Source: Faecalimonas umbilicata (lineage in GTDB: Bacteria > Bacillota > Clostridia > Lachnospirales > Lachnospiraceae). From it: a stretch of 64,000 bases of DNA. The notes under the pieces are model-generated. The model was not told the origin of the DNA, ran no database searches, and was given only the letters and a program-made list of their open reading frames with translations. The DNA lies in the NCBI RefSeq assembly GCF_004346095.1, contig NZ_SLZV01000003.1, positions 62,001-126,000 of the forward strand. Direction: 5' to 3'. Position numbers and translations under genes: made by a program. Positions 10,473 through 17,612 of the stretch are shown here, piece by piece (position 1 is the stretch's first letter; the number at the start of each line of letters is the position of its first letter).

Positions 10473-11123
10473 TTAGTATATTCCTGTAATCCACCCCGGC
10501 TCACTCACTTGCGGCAGTGTCGGTTTCTGCGGCACTTCCGGCTCCTGTGGCTGTTGTGGCGCTTCCGGTTCCTCATTTGGTCCCTGCGGCTGCTGTGGCA
10601 CTTCCGGTTCCTCATTTGGTCCCTGCGGCTCCTGTGGTGCTTCTGGTTCCTCATTTGGTCCCTGCGGCTCCTGCGGCACTTCTGGTTCCCCATTTGGCTC
10701 CTGCGGCTGCTGCGGTTCCTCATTCGGCTTCTGTGGCACCTCTGATTTTCCCTCTGTTTCTTTTTCAGTATCTTTCTTGGTGTCTTTCTTTTTATCCGCT
10801 GATTTTTTCTTTCCGTCAGACATTTCTGCCTGCTTCTGTGCATCTTTCTTCAGCGCTCTCTTTTCTTTCCAGGTAACATCCTCTTCTTCAAAAAGATGAT
10901 TTAGATCCAACACATGGTCACGTGCATTGAGATTCTCAATCTCTGCCACCTCATCCGACACCGGTGTTTTCTTCTGCTGTTCTTTCTCATCCCCCTGGAA
11001 GTGTTCCCACAAAGCGATCCCACTTCCAAGCAGTATGCAAAAGCCAATTCCGGCGATTGCACCTGCCATCCTCTTTTTTCTCTGCATTCGTTGTCTCTCC
11101 TTCTTATCACTTTTCTTTCCCAT
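10473..11123 (-). CDS. Single-pass membrane protein with charged stalk and Pro/Glu-rich repeats
   Basis: It has a Lys/Arg-rich start, one hydrophobic segment (about residues 20-41 from the first Met), a long charged helix rich in Lys and Glu, then a Pro/Glu/Gln-rich tail. In the tail a 13-residue unit of the type EPEVPQxPQGPNE occurs four times, and the protein ends in GWITGIY. Topology suggests a short cytoplasmic tail and an extracytoplasmic stalk that could span the wall. A better ribosome site (AAGGAG, 9 bases upstream) precedes the internal ATG at 11087, so the true start may be there. It lies between the ABC exporter and the giant protease with tiny gaps, implying one operon. No catalytic domain is visible; a tether or spacer for the protease or the exported peptide is a guess. 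Confidence 0.75.
   Translation of the reverse strand: MGKKSDKKERQRMQRKKRMAGAIAGIGFCILLGSGIALWEHFQGDEKEQQKKTPVSDEVAEIENLNARDHVLDLNHLFEEEDVTWKEKRALKKDAQKQAEMSDGKKKSADKKKDTKKDTEKETEGKSEVPQKPNEEPQQPQEPNGEPEVPQEPQGPNEEPEAPQEPQGPNEEPEVPQQPQGPNEEPEAPQQPQEPEVPQKPTLPQVSEPGWITGIY
10540..10695 (-). repeat. Four tandem 39-bp units coding for the Pro/Glu-rich repeat
   Basis: Four head-to-tail 39-bp units (starts at 10540, 10579, 10618 and 10657) differ at only a few bases and encode 13 residues each. Being a multiple of three, gain or loss of units keeps frame, so stalk length may vary between strains. Confidence 0.85.
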
Positions 11124-11135
11124 CCAAAAGATTGT

Positions 11136-12794
11136 CTAATTTCCCTCAGCATTGCCGGATCCGTCTAATACGATTTTATGATCACAACATGTAAATGCTG
11201 CCACCTTATGGGAAATGCATAAAATGGTCTTTGATTTCATCTGTTTTAAATTGTTTAACACTTGTTCTTCTGTCTTCTCGTCCAGCGCCGAGGTGCATTC
11301 ATCCAAGAGAAGAACCGGCGCATCACTTAAGAGTGCCCGCGCAATTGCGATCCGCTGGATCTGCCCTTCGGAAAGCCCATTTCCTCTTTCCCGCAGCACC
11401 GTATCCAATCCATCCGGGAGCTCCTGAATATATTCCCAGATACATGCCATCTTTGCCGCCGTACAAATCTCCTCTTCCGATACCTGTCTTCCGGAAAAAA
11501 CAAGATTTTCACGGATGGTTCCTGATAAGATCATATTCCCTTGCGGCACGTAGGCAAACATCTTTCTTGTCCCGGCATCCGCCGGTATCTTTTTCTTCCC
11601 AAGATCAAAATAAATCTGTCCTTCCTCACATTGAAGCAAACCAAGCAGCAACTTCATCATCGTGCTTTTGCCTGCACCAGAAGGACCGGCAACTGCCGTC
11701 AGACTTCCCTTTTCCAAACGTACAGAAAAATGTTCCAGCACGCTTCGGTTCTCGTAGGAGAATCCAACCTCTTCAAAGACAATCGCCTGCATCTCTTCAG
11801 AAATTTTTTCAAACTCCTCTTCCACGGAAAATGCCTCTTCTTCCTCGATCTGCTCCAAATCCATCAATCGTTCCGCCGATCCGATCATACTATAATATTG
11901 AGGAATCAGCCCGGAAAGATTTCGGAACGGCGCCCGGATCTGCCCGATGATCTGCAGAAAAGCTGTCAATGTACCAAAGGTCAGCAATCCTCTGGAAATC
12001 TGAATCGCACCCCATGCCAGAGCCGCATAATATCCTGCCGTAAACATGACATAGACGATGGTATTCGCCAGATTGCTGACTGCATTCCGCTTCTTTTTTA
12101 TCTGATAATGGATCTCCTGATAATTGGTGAGTTTTTGTTCCATCATCTCTTCATTGGAAAAAGACTTGATGACCATAAGGTTTTCGATACATTCCTGTAA
12201 AAATGCACGCACCTGCCCTCCACTTTCCTGCACTTCCTTATGAAAATGGCGAAATCTCTCACTGTAAATCCTATTTCCGATACATACCACAACCCCGATC
12301 AGCAAGATCACAAGCGTAAATCGAAAATCAATCCGAAATAGAATCAGCAGCCCCACAGACAGTTTTGTCCCAAGAGAGATCAACTGTGGCAAAATACCGA
12401 CAATCCCTGCAACGACAAGCTCTACATCACTTGTCAGTCGATTCATAATCTCTCCGGAATGAATACCGCTGATCTCCAGATACGGTTTCCTTAAAATCGC
12501 CGCGAACATTCTGCGCTTCAGTTCCATCTCCAGCTTGCCTGAGACACGGACACGGATATTACTGTTTACGATATTCAGAATCGCCTGAAGGCCAATGAGC
12601 CCTACAAGGATCAGACAATCTCTCCAAAGGCTTCCTTGTCGGCTGCCGGATGCCACATCAAGAAGTGCGCTGGAGATCAGTGCAAGCAGAAGAAAACTTC
12701 CCGCAATGGCTGCACTGACACCTGCCAGCAATGCAACCGCCCACAGATGGTTTTTGCTGCATCGATAGATCCAGCTTATCGGTTTTTGTTCCAT
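11136..12794 (-). CDS. ABC exporter, fused permease and ATPase (PadeD-like)
   Basis: A half-transporter with an N-terminal six-helix membrane domain and a C-terminal ATPase. The ATPase has Walker A GPSGAGKST, signature LSEGQIQRIAIARAL, and Walker B VLLLDE followed by CTSALDE. There is no N-terminal C39 peptidase domain, so leader removal must be done by another protein. An upstream frame reaches 12878, but that would overlap the S26 gene by about 100 bp. I prefer the ATG at 12794, which has GAGAGG upstream and starts MEQKPISW, giving about 552 residues. The neighbours (HPr-kinase-like, PqqD-like, S26 peptidase) match the accessory genes of lasso-peptide clusters, whose D protein is this transporter type. 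Export of the processed 42-residue peptide is inferred from position. Confidence 0.85.
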   Translation of the reverse strand: MEQKPISWIYRCSKNHLWAVALLAGVSAAIAGSFLLLALISSALLDVASGSRQGSLWRDCLILVGLIGLQAILNIVNSNIRVRVSGKLEMELKRRMFAAILRKPYLEISGIHSGEIMNRLTSDVELVVAGIVGILPQLISLGTKLSVGLLILFRIDFRFTLVILLIGVVVCIGNRIYSERFRHFHKEVQESGGQVRAFLQECIENLMVIKSFSNEEMMEQKLTNYQEIHYQIKKKRNAVSNLANTIVYVMFTAGYYAALAWGAIQISRGLLTFGTLTAFLQIIGQIRAPFRNLSGLIPQYYSMIGSAERLMDLEQIEEEEAFSVEEEFEKISEEMQAIVFEEVGFSYENRSVLEHFSVRLEKGSLTAVAGPSGAGKSTMMKLLLGLLQCEEGQIYFDLGKKKIPADAGTRKMFAYVPQGNMILSGTIRENLVFSGRQVSEEEICTAAKMACIWEYIQELPDGLDTVLRERGNGLSEGQIQRIAIARALLSDAPVLLLDECTSALDEKTEEQVLNNLKQMKSKTILCISHKVAAFTCCDHKIVLDGSGNAEGN

Positions 12795-13234
12795 TTCCCT
12801 CTCAATCCTTTCCATCCTCTCCACACTAGATCTGTCAGTCTTATGATCCATTTTCTCGCTCGGACTGAACTGCACCAAATCTTTACATAAATCCGATATC
12901 TCCTATCCTTTCTGCAATCGACATAATCCTCTCCCCGGTAAAATCCTCGCAGCACTCCAAGCACTTGTTCCTCCTGGATTCCATGCTCCGGTATCCACTG
13001 ATGATCCCCACAGAGGATATACCCTTCTGTGTCTCTTCCGATGACTCGATGAAGAATATAAGATCCATTCTTCCTTCGATAGAGAATCACCTCACTGGTT
13101 TCCACGATTCCCTCCGGCCGAACGAGATGCAAGATATCCTTCTGCGGTCTGATGCAGGGAAGCATACTGATCCCAGATGCCGCTGTAAATAATTCCCCGT
13201 CTTCTAAAAGAATCTGCTCCATTTTCTTGCGCAT
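12776..13234 (-). CDS. S26/SipW-like signal-peptidase-fold protein, probably a soluble leader peptidase
   Basis: The 152-residue protein contains the signal-peptidase serine motif SGISMLP (about residues 20-26) and, where bacterial SPase I has Lys, the sequence LHRVIGR, as in the Ser/His (ER, archaeal and SipW) branch. A later GYILCGDHQ box resembles the conserved GD region. No convincing N-terminal membrane anchor is seen, unlike secretory signal peptidases, so it may work in the cytoplasm; the C-terminus is very basic. It lies 12 bp after the PqqD-like gene. Known lasso clusters use a transglutaminase-like B2 protease for leader removal. None is found here, so replacement by this S26 protein is a reasonable but untested inference. 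A close functional twin is at 25864-26340. Confidence 0.75.
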   Translation of the reverse strand: MRKKMEQILLEDGELFTAASGISMLPCIRPQKDILHLVRPEGIVETSEVILYRRKNGSYILHRVIGRDTEGYILCGDHQWIPEHGIQEEQVLGVLRGFYRGEDYVDCRKDRRYRIYVKIWCSSVRARKWIIRLTDLVWRGWKGLRGKWNKNR

Positions 13235-13246
13235 CGTATGTTCCGC

Positions 13247-13513
13247 CTACACTTCTAGAATGCCAGCCTCTAAGAGTCTGGTGACAAATGTATGTACATC
13301 GTTTTTCGCCTGTTCCTCTGTCATCTCATATTGATCCAACATCCTCTCTGTCAGTGCTTCTTCTGTCAGATCCCTCTCAAGCGCTTTCCAGAGAAAAGCC
13401 CCCGTCTGATTCATCTGAATCATTCCTTTGAACTCATTTGTCTGTGCTCCAACCGGGACTACAACATATTTTCCTGCCACTTCCCGCATAAAAAATCCAT
13501 TTTTAATTCTCAT
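13247..13513 (-). CDS. PqqD-like peptide-recognition protein (lasso B1 / RRE type)
   Basis: The 88-residue protein has the PqqD pattern: three short N-terminal beta strands (VVVPVGAQTNEF, MIQMNQTGAFLWKAL) followed by a helical part (LTEEALTERML, VHTFVTRLLEAGILEV). In this family the fold binds the leader of a ribosomal peptide and presents it to tailoring enzymes. The ATG overlaps the stop of the kinase gene as ATGA, after a good AAGGA site, so the two are translationally coupled. No radical-SAM partner is encoded nearby, so a PQQ or sactipeptide role is unlikely. A second copy lies at 26337-26603. Confidence 0.82.
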   Translation of the reverse strand: MRIKNGFFMREVAGKYVVVPVGAQTNEFKGMIQMNQTGAFLWKALERDLTEEALTERMLDQYEMTEEQAKNDVHTFVTRLLEAGILEV

Positions 13514-14220
13514 ATTCCTTCTCCTCTCATACTTTCATATGCCATCTTTGCGGCATCTTCTGAAATCGTACACTGCATCTGATAGACCGGGACTTCTTTA
13601 AAAAGTTCATCCAGCATCTCTAACAGCCTCTCTGCCATCTCCTTCCTGCGCGGAACAAGTGTCTGCCGCATCAAAAGCAGCACCGCTTCTTGAGGATCCA
13701 TGCGCCTGATCTCGTTTGTTTTCCCACGCTCCAGCATACAGATTCCCTGCAGTTTCCCCTTGCGGTTCAACTGCTCATCGGTCTTCCCGCTAAACGGTGT
13801 CCCGTAGACGACCCAGCCATCCGCCTCTTTTCTGACTGCCGGCTTATCGTCATTGATGATCAATGCCCGCTCGGTTCCAAAATATTTCTGCCACTGTTTT
13901 GTATGTGTAGATTTTCCTATTCCACTGTCCGCAGAAAACAGATAAACTCTGCCATCCACTTCCACCGCAGATGCATGGATCATCATCCCGCCCTGCAAAA
14001 GAAGCTTGCGGTAAAATTCCAATCCCACAAAAATATATTCACACTCTTCTAATGTCAGATGAGACTGCTCTGCCTGTTTCTGTATACAGAGTTCCTCTGT
14101 CATCGTCAGTGTGATCTGCGTCTTCGCATCCCCATCAAAGCGGTATGACTCCATCTTCTTTCTCAGAAACTCATAGATCGGCTCATACTCTACAATGCAA
14201 TCCGCAATCTGATATCGCAT
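13510..14220 (-). CDS. HPr-kinase-like P-loop kinase (PadeK-like)
   Basis: The 236-residue protein has a P-loop GIGKST at about residues 100-105 followed by HTKQW, then NDDKPAVR and YGTPFSGKTD. These are the three hallmarks of the HPr kinase/PEP-carboxykinase fold subgroup found in PqqD-containing gene clusters. The N-terminal sensory domain of true HprK/P is absent. In paeninodin-type lasso clusters the homologue PadeK phosphorylates a C-terminal serine of the precursor. Here the peptide gene has no C-terminal Ser (it ends LGF), so the target residue, if any, must be different (for example Ser24). The start is supported by AAGGAG seven bases upstream. It follows the terminator at 14237-14270. 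Confidence 0.82.
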   Translation of the reverse strand: MRYQIADCIVEYEPIYEFLRKKMESYRFDGDAKTQITLTMTEELCIQKQAEQSHLTLEECEYIFVGLEFYRKLLLQGGMMIHASAVEVDGRVYLFSADSGIGKSTHTKQWQKYFGTERALIINDDKPAVRKEADGWVVYGTPFSGKTDEQLNRKGKLQGICMLERGKTNEIRRMDPQEAVLLLMRQTLVPRRKEMAERLLEMLDELFKEVPVYQMQCTISEDAAKMAYESMRGEGI

Positions 14221-14236
14221 TCCTCTTCTCCTTTCC

Positions 14237-14270
14237 GAAAAAGGACCTGGAAGTATTGCTCCCAGATCCT
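14237..14270 (-). terminator. Intrinsic terminator or attenuator between the exported-protein gene and the kinase gene
   Basis: Read on the minus strand, AGGATCTGG pairs with CCAGGTCCT (nine pairs, one G-T) around an 11-base loop and is followed by TTTTT. It lies directly after the 894-residue gene and before the kinase gene, so it could make the upstream genes (peptide, membrane protein, exported protein) more abundant than the tailoring enzymes. Confidence 0.7.
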
Positions 14271-14277
14271 CCTGTGA

Positions 14278-16962
14278 TCAGTCAATGATAAATTCTTTTT
14301 CTACTTTTTGCAGCTGTCCATCTTTCGATACATACATGCTGACTTTATAAGTCCCCGGACCAAATGCTCCATTCAGTGTACGCATGCGAAGTTTTGTATG
14401 GCTTTCATCTAAAAAGCTTGTCTCCAACAACACTTTCCCTACAGATGTCCCTTGGATCACTGTAAACTTAATCAGTGCCTGATTCGGAAAGTCATCGATT
14501 GCTGTTGTAAACGTAACATCCAGACAGGTGCCATAATCCGACTCTTCTTTATTATAGAAAATCGATTCAATTGCAAGCTTCGGTTCTTCCGGAACTTGCG
14601 GCACATATGCCGGAATTCTATCATGCTCTGTATAGCCCGCATAGTTTCCATAGACATCTACCGGCAGCGCAAAGTAATCCTTATCGGTTCCATTATAGGA
14701 GATCTCCACCTGGTTGTATCCACTGTGCATCTGAATCTGCGACGAAGCGATCTCGCCACCTACCAGTTGATCTCCGGCCGGTGTATTGTTCTCCCAGTTA
14801 TAGGAGCCGTTAAAGTTATATGTTCCGTAGTAAAGTGTTCCACTCTCGTCCGATACAAAACTATATCGGAAAGAAGTCTCCGAGATCCGCTCTACTTTCT
14901 GCTCTGTAATCCGCGGCGGATTGTATTCCACCACAAAAGATTTCTTTGCAACGGTTCCATCAGAAAATGTCACCTTTGCAATATACTGATTATCTTTATG
15001 TCCATAATTTTCCGGAATCACAATCGTATAGACTTTTCTGTCTTCGCTGACAAAAAGCTGTGCTTTATCTGTTGTGATCGGTGAACCGGTCGGACAGATA
15101 AAGGAGAAATTGTCCAGTGTCAACTCTTCTGCCGGAGCTTTATTTAACTCTACGGTAATTGTGTTTTTCGGTTTCTCTCCGACAGATACGATCTGATATT
15201 CGGATGAAATGTTCGGATCTTCCTGCACATTTCCACTGACGGTGATCGGCCCCAGAACATCCGATGTTCTTCCATCGTGAGCTTCCATCACATAATACAA
15301 CTGGTAGGAGATTCCTTCCTCCAGTCCACTGATCAGCACCTTATTGAATCCCGTCTTCATCTCTTTCCGGTATCCCTTCTTCACCGTATCCACAGAAGGA
15401 ATTTCCTCTGCCGCACGGCTGACCTGTGTATGCCCCGGAAGGTATACATATACATATCCTCCCTCATCCACATCAAACAAATCAAATTCTGCTCTTGTCG
15501 CCTCACTTCTCAGTACTGTTGCATCGCTGACAGTCGGGCAGTCTACTTTGTAACTGAAATATTTGGAAATGATCTTGCCCGGTGCAATCTCCATCGAGAA
15601 TGTGTAGGTATCGTCTTTTGCAAACACCGAAGTAGAAACTTCGTACACGCGATTGTCTTCCGTCTTTGCGCTTAAAAGTGTCATTTCCTTCCCGCCATGG
15701 CAGATAATTCTCATATCTTCTACTGCGAGCGGTTGTGTTGTCGCTTTCTCCAAAGTAACGATCATCCGACTCATTCCACGTACTTCCACAGATACAATGC
15801 TGTTGGTCAAGATCTCTTCCCCAACTTCCACTTCTACTTGATTATTTCCATTGTCCTGCACTTTATCAAGCTTTCCGCTTCCGCCAATCGTAGAATTGTC
15901 TCCATTTAAAATAGCATTCTCCACGGTTCCATTGACAGTGATCATAGATCCACCTGCAGCCTCAGATACGAGTAATTCCTCCGCAGGTACATTCACTGTA
16001 AATCCTTGTACCACTTCTGCAACTTCCACTTCTGCAATTTTCAATGCTCCATTGACCGTCATATTACTTCCCGCCACAAGTTTCGCAACACTGGATCCAG
16101 CTCCAAGATTCAGGGTGAAATTCCCCGCTGCCCGGCCTGCACCGGCAGCACTTTTCCCGATCTGATCAAATACTGTGTCATTTGCTGTCACAGTACAGTC
16201 CGCATCTGCTGCCACTTCCAAATTTTTTACACGAAGCTGATTCAATACGATCTCTCCACCTTGTACAGAGCTGTCCACAACGACCTTGTTATAATTTCGC
16301 ACTTTCTCAGTCGCATTCACTGTGTAAATACCGTCCTTTACTTGCTCCGCCGTAATTGTCAGTGTATCCTGTGTCACCTTCTTCGCAGTGTCACACGCAT
16401 CCAGCACATTTTTGGCGAGCCATTTCTTCTGGTCCGTTGACACTTCCGAAGACTTCAGCATCTCCTGTGCCGTCACATAAGCAGACTGTACAAGTGTATT
16501 CCCATAGGATATCTGTCCGTCTACTTTCATATAAGATCTGACTGCATATCTGGTGTTAAACCCTGCTCCACTGATTCCGGTAAGAACTCCGGTATAGTAA
16601 ACCTTCTCCTCTGTTGTCTTCCAATTCTTCTCTGCCGGAATCTCAAGAGCTTTGTAAGCTTTCCCTTTTAACGCATAGCTTCCGCCAATCTGAAGTTCTC
16701 CTCCGGCTGCCTCCAACGCACTCGCAGGTACTGCCACCGTTCCGTAAGTGACTTCTTTCCCTTCTGCTTTCAGCTGCTCCAGGTAAGCCTTATCAATTGC
16801 CGAAATCGTCCGAAGTCCTGTCTTTCCTTCTGTTCGAATCTCCATAGATTCTGTAGAAATATGTGTTTCATTCTCTGCCGCCAACGCGAACCCTGTGCTG
16901 CCCAATACGAATGTTAAGGCTAATAACAATACTTTGCATATCTTATTTAGTCTTTTTAGCAT
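14278..16962 (-). CDS. Exported 894-residue beta-rich surface protein
   Basis: A clear signal peptide (MLKRLNKICK, hydrophobic core, ALAA cleavage near residue 29) is followed by about 860 residues of mostly beta-strand sequence. The middle (about 220-380) is rich in short Ala/Gly/Val/Asn strands such as MTVNGALKIAEVEVAEV and resembles a beta-solenoid. The C-terminal half looks like several Ig/FN3-like domains and ends in TYKVSMYVSKDGQLQKVEKEF. No LPxTG motif, SLH domain or C-terminal membrane helix is seen, so attachment, if any, is unclear. It sits between the small peptide/membrane genes and the tailoring enzymes, suggesting it could be a carrier or scaffold at the surface. I do not recognise a specific family. 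Confidence 0.8.
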   Translation of the reverse strand: MLKRLNKICKVLLLALTFVLGSTGFALAAENETHISTESMEIRTEGKTGLRTISAIDKAYLEQLKAEGKEVTYGTVAVPASALEAAGGELQIGGSYALKGKAYKALEIPAEKNWKTTEEKVYYTGVLTGISGAGFNTRYAVRSYMKVDGQISYGNTLVQSAYVTAQEMLKSSEVSTDQKKWLAKNVLDACDTAKKVTQDTLTITAEQVKDGIYTVNATEKVRNYNKVVVDSSVQGGEIVLNQLRVKNLEVAADADCTVTANDTVFDQIGKSAAGAGRAAGNFTLNLGAGSSVAKLVAGSNMTVNGALKIAEVEVAEVVQGFTVNVPAEELLVSEAAGGSMITVNGTVENAILNGDNSTIGGSGKLDKVQDNGNNQVEVEVGEEILTNSIVSVEVRGMSRMIVTLEKATTQPLAVEDMRIICHGGKEMTLLSAKTEDNRVYEVSTSVFAKDDTYTFSMEIAPGKIISKYFSYKVDCPTVSDATVLRSEATRAEFDLFDVDEGGYVYVYLPGHTQVSRAAEEIPSVDTVKKGYRKEMKTGFNKVLISGLEEGISYQLYYVMEAHDGRTSDVLGPITVSGNVQEDPNISSEYQIVSVGEKPKNTITVELNKAPAEELTLDNFSFICPTGSPITTDKAQLFVSEDRKVYTIVIPENYGHKDNQYIAKVTFSDGTVAKKSFVVEYNPPRITEQKVERISETSFRYSFVSDESGTLYYGTYNFNGSYNWENNTPAGDQLVGGEIASSQIQMHSGYNQVEISYNGTDKDYFALPVDVYGNYAGYTEHDRIPAYVPQVPEEPKLAIESIFYNKEESDYGTCLDVTFTTAIDDFPNQALIKFTVIQGTSVGKVLLETSFLDESHTKLRMRTLNGAFGPGTYKVSMYVSKDGQLQKVEKEFIID

Positions 16963-16982
16963 TCCTTTTCTCCTTCTAGTCT

Positions 16983-17321
16983 TTATTCTTCCCAGTCCTC
17001 TGGAATTGTCACCTCATTATCAAGGTTCTCTGACGGTTGTTCCGTTCCCATATCCATCTCGGTGTCTGTTGATGAATCTTCTGTACTTCTTTCCCCTGGC
17101 TTCTCTAATGAAGAGTTCCCTGCATGCTCATCGCTTGCTCCCAATTCTTTCTTCTCTTCGGAATCGGTATCCAGATCCTCTGCCTGCCCGTTCGCTGTAG
17201 CTTTTCTAGAATCATCACCTGCCTGATCCGAACTCCTTCCGGAAAAAGAATCAGATAACAGCCATGTGATGGCACAGAGGAAAAGAATTACAATTACAGT
17301 TATGATTGTCTTCTTTTTCAT
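16983..17321 (-). CDS. Small single-pass membrane protein with acidic extracytoplasmic tail
   Basis: The 112-residue protein starts MKKKTIITVIVILFLCAITWLL, one membrane segment, followed by about 85 very acidic residues (Asp, Glu, Ser, Gly) with no predicted fold, ending VTIPEDWEE. The ending resembles the acidic, Trp-containing end of the neighbouring 42-residue peptide (DWGEEDLGF). Sitting 22 bp after the peptide gene and 20 bp before the 894-residue gene, it is clearly in the same transcription unit. It may be a second substrate or an immunity or tethering protein; neither can be shown. Confidence 0.7.
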   Translation of the reverse strand: MKKKTIITVIVILFLCAITWLLSDSFSGRSSDQAGDDSRKATANGQAEDLDTDSEEKKELGASDEHAGNSSLEKPGERSTEDSSTDTEMDMGTEQPSENLDNEVTIPEDWEE

Positions 17322-17343
17322 ATACTACCTCTGAGTCGCTGTC

Positions 17344-17472
17344 CTAAAAGCCTAGATCTTCCTCTCCCCAGTCACCTACATCTCCATTATTATCAATCCC
17401 ACTCATCATAATCGTATCTTCCACCGGAATCTTTACAATGTTCAGTTCTAATGCCTCATATCTTTCTTTCAT
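17344..17472 (-). CDS. 42-residue candidate precursor peptide with lasso-leader-like spacing
   Basis: A longer frame begins at 17538, but it overlaps a promoter, while the ATG at 17472 has AAGGAG ten bases upstream; this gives 42 residues starting MKERYEALEL. Tyr5, Leu10 and Thr20 match the spacing of the lasso-leader pattern Y-x2-P-x-L-x3-G-x5-T, with Leu8 in place of Pro and Lys14 in place of Gly. After Thr20 the tail is MMSGIDNNGDVGDWGEEDLGF minus its last residues in any core model, rich in Asp, Glu and Gly. The position, first behind a promoter and upstream of PqqD-like, kinase, peptidase and exporter genes, supports a modified-peptide role. No cyclase is present, so the final product need not be a lasso. 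Confidence 0.65.
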   Translation of the reverse strand: MKERYEALELNIVKIPVEDTIMMSGIDNNGDVGDWGEEDLGF

Positions 17473-17508
17473 TATTTTTACGCTCCTTTTTATTTTAGTT
17501 TCCGGTAA

Positions 17509-17538
17509 ATTATACATTATCTTTTTACATCTCTGCAA
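17509..17538 (-). promoter_or_regulatory. Sigma-70-type promoter for the peptide operon
   Basis: On the minus strand, TTGCAG (17533-17538) and TATAAT (17509-17514) are separated by 18 bases, about 40 bases before the peptide ATG. Transcription would start near 17501, giving a leader of about 30 bases. This makes the peptide the first gene of the operon. Confidence 0.7.
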
Positions 17539-17612
17539 CTATTTTTCATCCGTGTTTTTCACCATTTTTTCTTCCTATTTTTCTTATTTTTCGCTCTTTT
17601 TCACAGATGTTT

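Noticed and set aside
12776-12878. Longer N-terminus for the ABC exporter (start 12878)
   Set aside because: It would overlap the S26 gene by about 100 bp, and the added residues are not typical of the family. The ATG at 12794 has a better site.
17344-17472. Calling the 42-residue peptide a true lasso peptide
   Set aside because: No cyclase gene is in the window, leader Pro and Gly are replaced, and a core starting two residues after Thr20 begins with Met. Only a lasso-like leader can be claimed.
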